Source: Roseovarius arcticus
Lineage (GTDB): Bacteria > Pseudomonadota > Alphaproteobacteria > Rhodobacterales > Rhodobacteraceae
Direction: 5' to 3'
Assembly (NCBI RefSeq): GCF_006125015.1
Contig: NZ_SZZN01000001.1
Coordinates: forward strand, 2,232,001-2,296,000
DNA length: 64,000 nt
Position numbers and translations under genes: made by a program. Below the pieces are notes generated by a model. The model was not told the origin of the DNA and made no database searches. It was given only the letters and a program-made list of their open reading frames with translations. Positions 37,690 to 47,264 of this stretch are shown here, piece after piece (positions within the stretch are counted from its first letter, which is position 1; each line of letters opens with the position of its first letter).

Positions 37690-38610
37690 ATGCTGGGTTA
37701 CATATCGAAACGGCTGCTGGTCGCGTTCTGCGTCTGCGCCACCGTGTCGGCCATCAGCTTTGCGCTGATGTTCCTATCCGGCGATCCAGCCATCGCCATC
37801 GCGGGCGCTGGCGGGCGGGCGCAGGATGCCGAAGCGGTGCGTATCGCCTACGGCTTTGACAGGCCCATCGTGACGCAATATCTGGACTGGATTGGCAGCG
37901 CCCTAACAGGCGATCTGGGGCGCAGCATCTATTTTAACGTGCCTGTTACCGAAATTATCGGCAACCGGGTTGGCGTCACGCTGCGCCTTGGGGTGCTGTC
38001 CTTTCTGCTGGCGCTGGTCGTCGCGGTTCCATTGGGCATCGCGGCTGCGCTGCGCCCAAATGGCTGGATCGACCGGCTGGCACTGGTGCTGGCAGTCACC
38101 GGGCAGGCAATTCCAAGTTTCTGGCTGGGCCTGATGGCCATCGTCGTGTTCGGCGTATGGTATGGCTGGGTGCCGATTTCTGGGGCCGAGACGTGGCAGG
38201 GCTATATCTTGCCCGTCATCGTGCTGAGCTATTACGCGATGCCCGCAATGATGCGCATCACTCGGTCGGGCATGATTGACGTGCTCGCGACCGACTACAT
38301 TCGTGCGGCCCGCGCCAAGGGGCTGCCAATGGGCACCGTCATCTTCCGCCACGCGCTCCGCAACGCGGTGCTGCCACTGGTATCGCTTGCCGCCGTGCAG
38401 CTAGGCCTGCTGCTATCCGGCTCTATCGTAATTGAGAGCGTGTTCGCCCTAAACGGACTGGGCAGGCTTGCATGGGAGTCGCTGCTCCGCAGCGATCTGC
38501 CGGTGGTGCAGGCAATCATCCTGATCCTGTCGCTGCTCTACGTTTTACTGACTACGCTGGCCGACATACTGAACGCGGTGCTTGATCCGCGCCTGAGAGG
38601 AGTGTCCTGA
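37690..38610 (+). CDS. Dipeptide-type ABC transporter permease (DppB-like)
   Basis: Inner-membrane permease, 306 residues, about six spans. The N-terminus MLGYISKRLLVAFCVCATVS and the C-terminal coupling loop (DYIRAARAKGLPMGTVIFRH) are typical of DppB/OppB. GAGGA lies 6 bases before the ATG. It ends one base before the second permease gene. Confidence 0.94.
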   Translation: MLGYISKRLLVAFCVCATVSAISFALMFLSGDPAIAIAGAGGRAQDAEAVRIAYGFDRPIVTQYLDWIGSALTGDLGRSIYFNVPVTEIIGNRVGVTLRLGVLSFLLALVVAVPLGIAAALRPNGWIDRLALVLAVTGQAIPSFWLGLMAIVVFGVWYGWVPISGAETWQGYILPVIVLSYYAMPAMMRITRSGMIDVLATDYIRAARAKGLPMGTVIFRHALRNAVLPLVSLAAVQLGLLLSGSIVIESVFALNGLGRLAWESLLRSDLPVVQAIILILSLLYVLLTTLADILNAVLDPRLRGVS

Positions 38611-38611
38611 C

Positions 38612-39484
38612 ATGACAGACGTCTCAGCTGAAACCCGGCCCGCCACTACCCTGCGCAAGTCGCTGCGCAATTCGGGCGTGATGCTCGGCGGCACGATCCT
38701 CGCCATCATCATTCTGATAGCCATTTTCGCCCCGCTTATCGCGCCGCACGATCCGGTCGCGCAGGATTTGTCGCGCCGCCTGCTGCCCCCCTTCTGGCAT
38801 GATCGCGCTGTGCCTGAACATCTGCTTGGCACCGACCAGCTTGGCCGCGATTACCTGTCGCGTATGATCTATGGCGCACGGGTGTCCCTAGGGGTCGGCC
38901 TTGGCGTCATCCTCGTGTCGGGGACGATCGGCATCACGCTGGGCCTGCTGGCGGGATATTTCGGCGGCTGGGTCGATATGGTCATCAGCTTTGCCATCAC
39001 CACGCGGCTATCGCTGCCCATTGTGCTGGTCGCTCTGGCCGCCGTGGCACTGGGCGGCGCGTCACTGACCACGCTGATCACTGTGCTGGGTCTTTTGTTG
39101 TGGGATCGCTTTGCCGTGGTATCGCGCGCGGCGGCTCAAAGCCTGCGGCATCAAGAATTCATCATGGGCCTGCGCGCCATAGGCGCCAGCCGGTTTCGCA
39201 TCCTCTTTCTCGAAATTCTACCAAACATGCAGAGCACAATACTTGTCGTTGTCACGCTAGAGGTTGCCAATGTTATTCTGTTGGAGGCCGCGCTGTCGTT
39301 CCTCGGCCTTGGCGTGCGGCCGCCCACGCCGTCGTGGGGCCTGATGATTTCGGAGGGGCGCGACAACATTCTGTTCGATCCATGGCTGATTGCGATGCCC
39401 GGCTCGGCGCTGTGCGTGCTGGTGCTAGCGGTGAACCTCTTCGGCGATGGGATGCGCGACGTGACGGGACCGGTGCGCAAATGA
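38612..39484 (+). CDS. Dipeptide-type ABC transporter permease (DppC-like)
   Basis: Second permease, 290 residues, with the DppC hallmark HLLGTDQLGRDYLSRMIYGAR in the first periplasmic loop and the coupling loop EFIMGLRAIGASRFRILFLEI. Its stop overlaps the next gene's start by 4 bases. Confidence 0.95.
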   Translation: MTDVSAETRPATTLRKSLRNSGVMLGGTILAIIILIAIFAPLIAPHDPVAQDLSRRLLPPFWHDRAVPEHLLGTDQLGRDYLSRMIYGARVSLGVGLGVILVSGTIGITLGLLAGYFGGWVDMVISFAITTRLSLPIVLVALAAVALGGASLTTLITVLGLLLWDRFAVVSRAAAQSLRHQEFIMGLRAIGASRFRILFLEILPNMQSTILVVVTLEVANVILLEAALSFLGLGVRPPTPSWGLMISEGRDNILFDPWLIAMPGSALCVLVLAVNLFGDGMRDVTGPVRK

Positions 39485-40470
39485 CCGAAGTGCTACTTGA
39501 TATCCAGAACCTGCAAGTGTCCCTGCCGACCGAGCGCGGCCTGCTGAACGCCGTGCGCGGCATCGACCTGCGAATTGAGCGCGGCCAGACACTGTGCCTT
39601 GTCGGCGAGTCGGGTTGCGGCAAATCCCTGACCGCCATGGCGATCATGGGCCTGCTACCACGCTATGCAAAGGTGAGGGCCGACACCTTTCAAATGGCGG
39701 GCCAGTATCTGACTGGCAAAGGCCATGCTAAGCTGGCGCAAATGCGCGGGCGCGAGGTTGCCATGATCTTTCAAGATCCGACCAGCTCGCTTAACCCTAC
39801 GCTGACCGTGGGCAGGCAACTGACCGAAGGCGTCATGCGATCTGAGCGGCTAAGCCGGACAGAGGCGAACAATCGCGCCACCGAAATGCTGGACCGCGTC
39901 GGCATCTCCAATCCGGCCGCGCGGCTGACGCAGTATCCGCACGCCTTTTCTGGTGGGCAGCGCCAGCGGATCATGATCGCATCGGCCCTAATGGGCCGCC
40001 CGCGCCTTCTGATCGCGGATGAGCCTACGACGGCGCTGGACGTTACCATTCAGGCGCAGATACTGGGCGTCTTGGGGCAGTTGCAGGCGGATCTGGGCCT
40101 CTCACTGATGCTGATCACACATGATCTGGGCGTAGTCGCCGCCATCGCGACGGACGTGGCCGTGATGTATGCCGGCCGCATAGCGGAACTGGCCCCGGCG
40201 CACGATCTGTTCGCTGCGCCGCTGCACCCCTACACCCAAGGGTTGCTGCGCGCGATCCCGGTCCCCGGCGTCACGCCGCGCGGTAGCGAGCTGCCCGCGA
40301 TTCCGGGCCGCGTGCCCGGCCTGATCGGGCCTATGTACGGCTGCGCATTTCGCGACCGTTGCGCGTTGGCGGGGCCGGAATGTGCCAACGATCCGGTGCC
40401 GCGCCTGATCCGCCAGCCCGGCCAGTTTGTCGAATGCTACAAGGCTTTTGAGACGGAGGCCGCGATATGA
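39481..40470 (+). CDS. Dipeptide-type ABC transporter ATP-binding protein (DppD-like)
   Basis: ABC ATPase, 329 residues. Walker A is GESGCGKSL, the signature is FSGGQRQRIMIASAL and Walker B is LLIADEPTTALD; a C-terminal cysteine-containing oligopeptide extension (GCAFRDRCALAGPECAND) is present. ATG at 39481 overlaps the dppC-like stop by 4 bases; the frame is open far upstream but that is inside the permease gene. Confidence 0.94.
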   Translation: MTEVLLDIQNLQVSLPTERGLLNAVRGIDLRIERGQTLCLVGESGCGKSLTAMAIMGLLPRYAKVRADTFQMAGQYLTGKGHAKLAQMRGREVAMIFQDPTSSLNPTLTVGRQLTEGVMRSERLSRTEANNRATEMLDRVGISNPAARLTQYPHAFSGGQRQRIMIASALMGRPRLLIADEPTTALDVTIQAQILGVLGQLQADLGLSLMLITHDLGVVAAIATDVAVMYAGRIAELAPAHDLFAAPLHPYTQGLLRAIPVPGVTPRGSELPAIPGRVPGLIGPMYGCAFRDRCALAGPECANDPVPRLIRQPGQFVECYKAFETEAAI

Positions 40471-41408
40471 CCGCGCCGATGATCCGCCTGTCTGGTATCC
40501 GCAAAACATTCAACCTGCGTCGCCGCCTCTTGGCACCGCCGGAGGAGTTGGTGGCAGTAAACGATCTGTCACTGGAGGTCGCAGAGGGCGAAACGCTGGG
40601 GCTTGTGGGCGAGTCCGGCTGCGGCAAAAGCACGGCAGTTAGCATCATGCTGGGCCTAGTGCAGCCTGATGCTGGCGCTATCGAAATCGCCGGGCAGCCC
40701 ATTAGCGACATGCCCGTGCGTGACCGCGTAAGGCTGATCCAGCCGATTTTTCAGGACCCCAACGCGTCGTTGAATCCGGTAAAACGCATCAGCGCGTTGA
40801 TTGGTCAGCCCCTGCGCCTACATGGCGGCGGCGACGTGCAGGCCGAAGTGGCTCGCATGCTCGACCTGGTTGGGCTGCCCGGCCGCATTGCCGATGCGTA
40901 TCCAGCCGAGCTGTCAGGCGGCCAACGCCAACGCGTCGCCATCGCCCGCGCCCTGATCCTAAGGCCCCGTGTGCTGATCTGCGATGAACCGACATCAGCG
41001 CTGGACGTGTCGGTGCAGGCCCAGATTATCAACCTGCTGCTGCGGCTAAAGGTCGAGCTAGGGCTGACCATGGTGTTCGTCAGTCACAACCTGGCGGTGG
41101 TCGAACATTTGGCCGACAGGGTGGCTGTGATGTATTTGGGTCAAAAGGTAGAAGAGGCAGAAACTGGCGCCCTGTTTGATCTGCCCCAACACCCCTACAC
41201 CCGCGCACTGCTGGCAGCCACGCTAGCGCCCAAACCGGGCGCGGGCCTGCCAAAGCTGGCCCTTGGCGCTGCTGCCGCAGACCCGTTCGCTATTTCGGCA
41301 GGATGCCTGTTCGCGCCGCGTTGCCCGGATGTGCAGGAAAGGTGCCGCGAGAATACCCAAGTGCTGCGCACGCTGAACGGTGCCCTCGTGCGGTGCGAAC
41401 GCGCGTAA
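40467..41408 (+). CDS. Dipeptide-type ABC transporter ATP-binding protein (DppF-like)
   Basis: Second ATPase, 313 residues. Walker A is GESGCGKST, the signature LSGGQRQRVAIARAL and Walker B ICDEPTSALD; the C-terminal extension is GCLFAPRCPDVQERC. It overlaps the upstream ATPase gene by 4 bases and ends the operon. No clear terminator is visible behind it. Confidence 0.94.
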   Translation: MTAPMIRLSGIRKTFNLRRRLLAPPEELVAVNDLSLEVAEGETLGLVGESGCGKSTAVSIMLGLVQPDAGAIEIAGQPISDMPVRDRVRLIQPIFQDPNASLNPVKRISALIGQPLRLHGGGDVQAEVARMLDLVGLPGRIADAYPAELSGGQRQRVAIARALILRPRVLICDEPTSALDVSVQAQIINLLLRLKVELGLTMVFVSHNLAVVEHLADRVAVMYLGQKVEEAETGALFDLPQHPYTRALLAATLAPKPGAGLPKLALGAAAADPFAISAGCLFAPRCPDVQERCRENTQVLRTLNGALVRCERA

Positions 41409-41686
41409 TCCGGGCCAGGTCCAGTTTGCTGTATCCGTGTGCAGGTGGTTGTACGGCGGTATATGGCTGATGAGGGTATTGCGGCAAATCAGATGTTCGC
41501 ATCCCCTGTCACGACTAAATCGCGAAGGCAGCAAAGACCCATGGACGAAGCCGCATAAAAGGCGGACACTCGTACCCAAGCCCGTCGATCAACGGTACCT
41601 TTCGCCCGAGATCGAAAAACGGCGAACGACCGCAGCCAAGCCCTGCCATTCCGGCACCGGATAGCTGCATGTTGGAAGGACATCCC

Positions 41687-41815
41687 ATGGCCAAAGGCAA
41701 AAACACCAACAAAGAGAAGAAGAAGCCAAAGCAGGAAAAGCCAAAGGTCCTTGCGACGGCGAATTCGCTAGCGGGCAAACCTGCACTGTCAATTGGCGGC
41801 AAAAAGCCGAAATAG
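41687..41815 (+). CDS. Lysine-rich 42-residue protein
   Basis: Very small basic protein, MAKGKNTNKEKKKPKQEKPK followed by VLATANSLAGKPALSIGGKK and a last PK. GGAAGGA stands 6 bases before the ATG. The strong ribosome-binding site and clean start-stop frame support a real gene. Similar lysine-rich mini-proteins occur as hypothetical proteins in Rhodobacteraceae as far as I recall. Nucleic-acid or ribosome binding would fit the charge but is a guess. The 278 bases before it hold nothing recognised. Confidence 0.6.
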   Translation: MAKGKNTNKEKKKPKQEKPKVLATANSLAGKPALSIGGKKPK

Positions 41816-41956
41816 CGTTTGACGCCTCGTCCCCGGCCCTTGGATCGGTCCAATTAGCGCCTCAAAATGCTGATTGGGCAGAGGCGTATTCTGGCTAAGG
41901 AATACGGGCGAACCCTTACCCCCCTATCGCCCCAAAATACAGCCCAGGAGGCCGCC

Positions 41957-42226
41957 ATGACCCAAGAAGAAAATGCCTCGAAGGTGCATTACATCTGCCA
42001 GACCTACATAGAAAAGAAGGCCGGGCAGCCCGGCTTGCAGATTGGCAAGCAGTTTCAATATTCCACAGCGGCAGAGGCTGAGGGGCGCGCGGAACGTGAA
42101 TCCCTTCGGGAAGATTGCGCCGGGGCAGATGCGTATATGGTGATTGAGGACCCCAACTCGGGCGAAGTCGGCGAGCCGACATTTATAGTGAGGATTGGAA
42201 GGGTACCCGATTTAGATGACATTTGA
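41957..42226 (+). CDS. Hypothetical 89-residue protein
   Basis: Soluble, acidic protein of unknown family: VHYICQTYIEKKAGQPGLQI followed by a KQFQYSTAAEAEGRAERES helix and a hydrophobic strand near the end (EPTFIVRIGRVP). AGGAG stands 6 bases before the ATG at 41957. No signal peptide or membrane span. It precedes the convergent sensor kinase gene by about 140 bases. Confidence 0.7.
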   Translation: MTQEENASKVHYICQTYIEKKAGQPGLQIGKQFQYSTAAEAEGRAERESLREDCAGADAYMVIEDPNSGEVGEPTFIVRIGRVPDLDDI

Positions 42227-42369
42227 AGTCTCTAAACTGGTCCGGCGCAATCGCGATTTCGGTACCGGACAATTGCGTATCTTAGCCCACTACCTTTGCT
42301 TATCAGCGCATTACCGACGTCAGGCGTGGGAATGTCTTCTTGGTTTCTCAATATGCCAAGGTCTGGCGC

Positions 42370-43758
42370 TCAAGCCAGTTCGGTCTTGGGGAAGATCACA
42401 CAAACCCGCAGACCCGGCGCGTTATCCGACAGACTGATCCGCGCGTGATGAAGGCGGCCGATTGCTTTGACAAGCGGCAGGCCCAGCCCGTGACCATCGG
42501 AGGTGCGGCTTTTATCGATCCGGTAGAAGCGGCGAAACACCTTTTCGGCCTCATCCTTCGGTATTCCCGGGCCATTGTCCGAAACGCTCAGTCTCGGGCC
42601 ATCCGCGCCGTTCTCAAGCGCGACATGAAACGTCGACCCCGGTGGGCAATGGCGGATCGCGTTTTCGATCAGATTCGCTAGCAATTGGCCTAGCAGGGCC
42701 GGATCGCCGCGGACCTGAACCACAGCCTCAGGCACCGAAGTGGTCAGGGTCTGCCCCTCATCCTCGGCCACCGGCTGGTAAATCTCGGACACGTCCCGGG
42801 CGATATTTCCCAAATCGACAGGAACAAAATGCTCGTGCTGGACGCCCGATTCAATCTGGGCAATCCGCAGCAATGCGTTGAACGTTTCTATCAGGTTTTC
42901 CGTCTCTCCTAGCGCTGCCTGCAAATCTTCGTCGTCGGCACGCTCCTCGCTCATCCGCTCCAGCCTTTGGCGCAGACGCTGCAAGGGGGTGCGCAAGTCA
43001 TGCGCGATGTCCGTTGCGATCTGTTTCTGGCTTTCCAGCAAGGTCTGCAACTGGTCCAGCGCAGCATTAACGGCAGCCGAGACGCGCGAGAGGTCGTCCA
43101 TGTCACCGCCCGGTTCCGGAATACGCTTGGCCAGCGCGCCACCTGACACATCCTCCAGCGTCTCCATGATGCGGCTGATACGCCGCTCGGTCCGTATACC
43201 GACGGACTGGCCAATAATCAGCCCCGCGGAAATAACCAAGATGTAACCCGCAACAAGCGCGATGCTGAGCGCCTCCATCACCTCTGCGATCACATGATCG
43301 CCCGTGCCCTGGATCAGCGTGTAGGGTCCAATGCGGTCCACCCGGATCCAGTATCCGGAAACCTCCCGGCTGGGCAATGCACCCGCATCGACGGCGGTGA
43401 CGGGCAGATAGATGCGATCGCCCGCCTGCTCAATCTCGACGTCGATCATGTCCCCAGCAAGGTGCGCGCCATCCGAGCCACGCAATTGATAGATGCGCTC
43501 ATTTTCAGCGCTGAAGTCGCTTAGGAACGCGATACGGTCGATCAAAACGCCCGATCCTTGGCCCTCATGGATATTTTGCAGCATAGCCGCATCAACCCGC
43601 ATTTGATCCGCGATCCAATCGCGCACCTCATAGTCCGTCATCCAGTAGGCCCCAAAAAACATCACGGCGGACAGGATGGCATAAAGAAATGCAAACTGAA
43701 GCGATAGCCGGACAGACGTCCGGTTCAGGCCCAAGCGGTGACGGCCGCTATCAGGCAT
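42370..43758 (-). CDS. Sensor histidine kinase
   Basis: Membrane sensor of 462 residues: span at about 19-39, periplasmic domain at about 41-163, second span at about 164-186, HAMP, then the phosphoacceptor helix with H253 (IAHDLRTPLQRL) and ATPase motifs N-box (LLANLIENAIRH) and G-box (VSDNGPGIP). The domain layout is that of QseC/PmrB-type EnvZ-class kinases. The periplasmic part carries several acidic residues, which might bind cations. ATG at 43758 overlaps the regulator gene by 8 bases. Its regulator and the eptA genes across the divergent region make it a likely envelope sensor. Confidence 0.92.
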   Translation of the reverse strand: MPDSGRHRLGLNRTSVRLSLQFAFLYAILSAVMFFGAYWMTDYEVRDWIADQMRVDAAMLQNIHEGQGSGVLIDRIAFLSDFSAENERIYQLRGSDGAHLAGDMIDVEIEQAGDRIYLPVTAVDAGALPSREVSGYWIRVDRIGPYTLIQGTGDHVIAEVMEALSIALVAGYILVISAGLIIGQSVGIRTERRISRIMETLEDVSGGALAKRIPEPGGDMDDLSRVSAAVNAALDQLQTLLESQKQIATDIAHDLRTPLQRLRQRLERMSEERADDEDLQAALGETENLIETFNALLRIAQIESGVQHEHFVPVDLGNIARDVSEIYQPVAEDEGQTLTTSVPEAVVQVRGDPALLGQLLANLIENAIRHCPPGSTFHVALENGADGPRLSVSDNGPGIPKDEAEKVFRRFYRIDKSRTSDGHGLGLPLVKAIGRLHHARISLSDNAPGLRVCVIFPKTELA

Positions 43759-44422
43759 GCAGGCTATATCCCGCACCGCGGACGGTGTGGATCAGGCTGG
43801 ACGCGAATGGTTTATCAATCTTGTTACGCAGGCGGCTGATGTGGGTCTCGACGACGTTGGTGCGCGGATCAAAATGGAAATCCCATACCGCCTCCAGCAG
43901 CATGGTGCGGGTCAGTACCTTGCCGGTATTGCGCAGCAGATAGACCAACAGACGGTATTCGCGCGGTTGAAGCGTGATCGGCTGCCCTGCCCGTTCGATA
44001 CTATGGCGCACCAGATCCAATTCCAGGTCAGCGACCTTCATCACTGTCTCCTCAGTCTGCATCGGCGGGCGGCGCATCAGCGCAGTAATTCGCGCATGCA
44101 ACTCGGAAAAGGCAAAAGGTTTAACGAGATAGTCGTCGGCGCCCGCCTCCAGCCCCTCAACGCGGTCGTTCAGGCCGCCCATTGCGCTGAGGATGATGAT
44201 TGGCGTGGGCACATCTGCGATGCGGATGGATTTAACGAGCGATAGACCGTCCAACTTGGGCAACATGCGGTCGATGACCATAACATCGAAATCATTGTCG
44301 AGCGCTTGCAGATAACCCTCTTTGCCGTCCGCCGCATGCAGTGGCACATGCCCCTGCGCGCTCAGACTAGAACAGATATAATCTGCCGTCTCGCTATCGT
44401 CCTCAACCACCAAGATCCGCAT
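43751..44422 (-). CDS. OmpR/PhoB family response regulator
   Basis: Regulator of 223 residues: receiver domain with acidic pocket (VEDDS), phosphoacceptor D51, K101, and a winged-helix output domain (ITLQPREYRLLVYLLRNTGK, VETHISRLRNKIDK). First gene of a two-gene operon with the kinase. It is divergent from a gtrA-like gene and the eptA-dgkA-psd-pssA group, a context like PmrAB with eptA in enterobacteria. No binding specificity can be read from the sequence alone. Confidence 0.94.
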   Translation of the reverse strand: MRILVVEDDSETADYICSSLSAQGHVPLHAADGKEGYLQALDNDFDVMVIDRMLPKLDGLSLVKSIRIADVPTPIIILSAMGGLNDRVEGLEAGADDYLVKPFAFSELHARITALMRRPPMQTEETVMKVADLELDLVRHSIERAGQPITLQPREYRLLVYLLRNTGKVLTRTMLLEAVWDFHFDPRTNVVETHISRLRNKIDKPFASSLIHTVRGAGYSLHA

Positions 44423-44510
44423 GATATTTCATTCCCGGCAAATGCCTGCCGCCTGTTCCTACTAGAATGTCCGCCTGTTTACGCCAGAATAATCTGATTG
44501 TTGCCAAATC

Positions 44511-44522
44511 GTATAGTGCCGA
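44511..44522 (+). promoter_or_regulatory. Repeated 12-base element, copy 1 (GTATAGTGCCGA)
   Basis: Lies 122 bases before the gtrA-like start and about 90 bases from the regulator's start. An identical copy lies 520 bases further on, before eptA. The TATAGT core could be a -10 box; upstream, CC-A-T positions also match between copies. Candidate promoter or operator of the two-component system. Confidence 0.5.
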
Positions 44523-44644
44523 TCAGGCGCGCGCCGGAGATGGGCGTGTATCAAGGGCGCCACACCGTCCCACCGGAGCAGGTAGATGATCCATCCCATC
44601 CAGCAATTCGCCGTGCTGCGTCCGCAAAGGCCGGCTGCCCGGCC

Positions 44645-45019
44645 ATGATCGCGCGGATCTTTCGGCTCTCCTTTGTTGGCGCAGCCGCGACACTGGTCCA
44701 TCTATTGATCGGCATCACCTTGATCCAGGCAGGCTGGGTGCCGGCAATCGCCAACGCGGCCGCATTTGCGCTTGCCTTCTTTGTCAGCTTTGCGGGGCAT
44801 TTCGGGTACACGTTTGCGGATGGCGAGAAATCGATCCCGGCGGCGTTGCTGCGCTTTATCGCCGTCGCCCTTGCCGGTTTTGCCGCTAATGAGGCTATTC
44901 TGACAGGGCTTTTGATACGCCACGCCCTATCCCCCTCTGCGACGCTGGCTGTCTCTACCGCGCTGGTCGCGCTCGGCAAATTTGCACTGTGCCGCCGGCG
45001 GACATCGGCACCGTCCTGA
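44645..45019 (+). CDS. GtrA-like membrane protein
   Basis: Four-span protein of 124 residues; the start IARIFRLSFVGAAATLVHLL and the loop FVSFAGHFGYTFADG are typical of the GtrA family, which helps move polyprenyl-linked sugars across the inner membrane for glycosylation of LPS or wall polymers. ATG at 44645 begins just before the first span; the frame runs upstream to 44498 without obvious coding. Its GtrB-type transferase partner is not in this window. It sits between the two copies of a repeated element, next to eptA. Confidence 0.78.
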   Translation: MIARIFRLSFVGAAATLVHLLIGITLIQAGWVPAIANAAAFALAFFVSFAGHFGYTFADGEKSIPAALLRFIAVALAGFAANEAILTGLLIRHALSPSATLAVSTALVALGKFALCRRRTSAPS

Positions 45020-45042
45020 TCGGCCGCCTAGATAACCGATTG

Positions 45043-45054
45043 GTATAGTGCCGA
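45043..45054 (+). promoter_or_regulatory. Repeated 12-base element, copy 2 (GTATAGTGCCGA)
   Basis: Lies 66 bases before the eptA start in a 100-base gap after the gtrA-like gene. Identical to the copy at 44511-44522 over 12 bases, with partial similarity just upstream. Position suits a promoter for the eptA-dgkA-psd-pssA operon. Confidence 0.5.
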
Positions 45055-45119
45055 ACACGTCCACGGGACTTTCGCCTCAGTAGAGTTGGCGAAAAATAAC
45101 CGGCGGAGGCATCGATTAC

Positions 45120-46856
45120 ATGGCACAAATCAAAGCTGGCGCCCAAGCCAATGCCGATCCAATCAAATTTACCGGTTCAAAACAGGGCTCAGCAGGCCCT
45201 TGGAGGTTGGCGAAAACCGCAATGAGGTTGTGGTCGGCTCGCCCCTCAATCTCGGGATTGTTGCTAGTCATAATCACAAATATCTGGCTGCTTGCCGCGT
45301 TTAGCACCTCGTTTTGGCAGCAAGCCTATATTCTCTTTGGCGCGCAGCCCAAATTGCTCATACTCTTTGGTATCGGCATCTGGGCGTTTACGATGATCTA
45401 TGTGCTGGTCTTTACAAACCGCTGGTTTCTAAAGCCATTTTTGATTGCCAACATTCTGATCGCAGCTGGCGCATCGTATTATCACGAGACGATGGGGATC
45501 ATCATTGATCGCGAAATGATCCAGAACATCCTGACCACTACGGCCAACGAATCCAGAGGTCTGATCACCGTCGCATATGTTAAATACATGCTGGTGTTCG
45601 CGCTTTTGCCATCCATCGTAATCCTCGCGGTACGGGTGTCGCACCCTCCATTTTTCAAATCGGCAGGGCGCCACCTCGCTCTGTTGGCTATGTGCATTTT
45701 AACGTTTGCCGGGATAACGCTGGGCAATTACCAAGTCTTCTCATTTGGGGTCAAGCAATCGGCGGGGATGCGGGAAATATTGCACCCAGAATCCACAGTT
45801 CAAAGTATCCTGAAATACGCCCAGATGACGTGGAGAGCGCGGACCATGGAGTTTCAGAAAATTGCGCTGGATGCCCACAAGGGCGGGGTGGCGAAGCGCG
45901 CCGCTCATCCGGTTCTGACTGTCCTAGTTGTCGGCGAAACTCTGCGAGACCAGAATTGGGGGCTAAGCGGGTATGGCAGGGATACCTCACCAGAACTGGC
46001 TAAGCGTGACATTTTGCCGATTGGAGGTGTTCAAAGCTGCGGCACGTCAACAAATGTGTCCATTCCCTGCATGTTTTCAAAGCTTGGGCGCGGGGAATTT
46101 ACCCATGAAAAGGCCGGCGCTGAGGAAAATCTTTTGGACGTCCTTGCCCGTGCGGGGTACGATATCGAATGGTGGGATGCGAACACCGGCGACATGGGCG
46201 TAGCCAAGCGGGTGACATATGCAAATTTCAACCAAGCGGCCGATCCCGAATTTTGCACTAACGGCGAATGTAACGATGGTATTTTGTTAAAGCAGCTCAA
46301 GAAGAGGGCCAGCGAGATCAAGAGGGACACGGTTATCGTAATGCACCAGATCGGTAACCATGGGCCCGCCTATTTTGAGCGCTACCCAGAGGAGTTCGCC
46401 AAATTCCTACCTGATTGCCGGGACGCGGATCTGGCGGAGTGCGCCCCCGAGGAGGTCGTCAATGCCTATGATAACGCAGCCGCCTACACTGACTTGCAAA
46501 TTGCCAAGACCATTGACTTTTTGAACGATTTGCCCGACCTCAGCACTTCACTTGTCTATATCTCAGATCACGGCGAGTCCCTTGGTGAGAAAGGATTGTA
46601 TTTGCACGCTGCTCCCTACTGGATCGCCCCCGAAGAGCAAAAACGCGTGCCGATGGTGGTGTGGATGTCCGAGCGATTCAAGCAAGATCTGAAACTGGAC
46701 TATGACTGTGCGCGCGCACCCGACGACGGGCCCGTGACGCAGGATAACTTTTTTCATTCGATCCTTGGAATGCTCGATATTGAAACCACCGAACGCAAAG
46801 AGGATCTGGATATTTTCGCATCGTGCAGAACAGCGGAGCAGGTCGCCCTTCGATGA
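45120..46856 (+). CDS. eptA: Lipid A phosphoethanolamine transferase
   Basis: EptA/MCR-type enzyme of 578 residues that moves phosphoethanolamine from phosphatidylethanolamine to lipid A in the periplasm, leaving diacylglycerol. Five spans lie within residues about 45-205; the soluble alkaline-phosphatase-like domain has E273 (VGETLRD), nucleophile T311 in CGTSTNVSIPCMFS and D483-H484 (YISDHGES), the expected zinc and catalytic residues. The stop overlaps dgkA by 4 bases. GGAGG lies near the ATG. Members can raise resistance to cationic peptides; whether this one does is not shown here. Confidence 0.95.
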   Translation: MAQIKAGAQANADPIKFTGSKQGSAGPWRLAKTAMRLWSARPSISGLLLVIITNIWLLAAFSTSFWQQAYILFGAQPKLLILFGIGIWAFTMIYVLVFTNRWFLKPFLIANILIAAGASYYHETMGIIIDREMIQNILTTTANESRGLITVAYVKYMLVFALLPSIVILAVRVSHPPFFKSAGRHLALLAMCILTFAGITLGNYQVFSFGVKQSAGMREILHPESTVQSILKYAQMTWRARTMEFQKIALDAHKGGVAKRAAHPVLTVLVVGETLRDQNWGLSGYGRDTSPELAKRDILPIGGVQSCGTSTNVSIPCMFSKLGRGEFTHEKAGAEENLLDVLARAGYDIEWWDANTGDMGVAKRVTYANFNQAADPEFCTNGECNDGILLKQLKKRASEIKRDTVIVMHQIGNHGPAYFERYPEEFAKFLPDCRDADLAECAPEEVVNAYDNAAAYTDLQIAKTIDFLNDLPDLSTSLVYISDHGESLGEKGLYLHAAPYWIAPEEQKRVPMVVWMSERFKQDLKLDYDCARAPDDGPVTQDNFFHSILGMLDIETTERKEDLDIFASCRTAEQVALR

Positions 46857-47254
46857 AAGACGGTGACACACAGATCCGGCCCAAGCCGGGCCGGATTACG
46901 GGTATTCGCCATGTCTTTGCCGCGGCGGGGTACTCCATTGCCGGAGTTCAGCGACTGTGGAAAGAGGCGGCATTTCGACATATTGTTCTGGCGTTTTTGT
47001 TATGTCTGGGCCTCCTTGTCGCCATCGGCGCTAGTTGGGCCCAGCTTTGCATTTTCCTGATTTTGTTCCTTGCACTTATCGCGGTCGAGGCGCTGAATAC
47101 GGCGATCGAATGTATCGTCGATCACCTTGCGCCTCACTGGCAGGAATATGCGCGCGACGCCAAGGATCTGGGATCTTTGGCGACTATGTGCGTGCTGATG
47201 GCCAATGGTCTATTCCTCGGCACCGTAGTCCTTCAACACTTTGAAATTTTCTGA
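46853..47254 (+). CDS. dgkA: Diacylglycerol kinase
   Basis: Small membrane kinase of 133 residues making phosphatidic acid from diacylglycerol. The signature [14 protein letters not shown] is intact and three spans are visible. ATG at 46853 overlaps the eptA stop (ATGA). Adjacency to eptA is biochemically sensible: EptA releases diacylglycerol, which must be recycled. Confidence 0.94.
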   Translation: MKDGDTQIRPKPGRITGIRHVFAAAGYSIAGVQRLWKEAAFRHIVLAFLLCLGLLVAIGASWAQLCIFLILFLALIAVEALNTAIECIVDHLAPHWQEYARDAKDLGSLATMCVLMANGLFLGTVVLQHFEIF

Positions 47255-47264
47255 AAGCTCGTTT

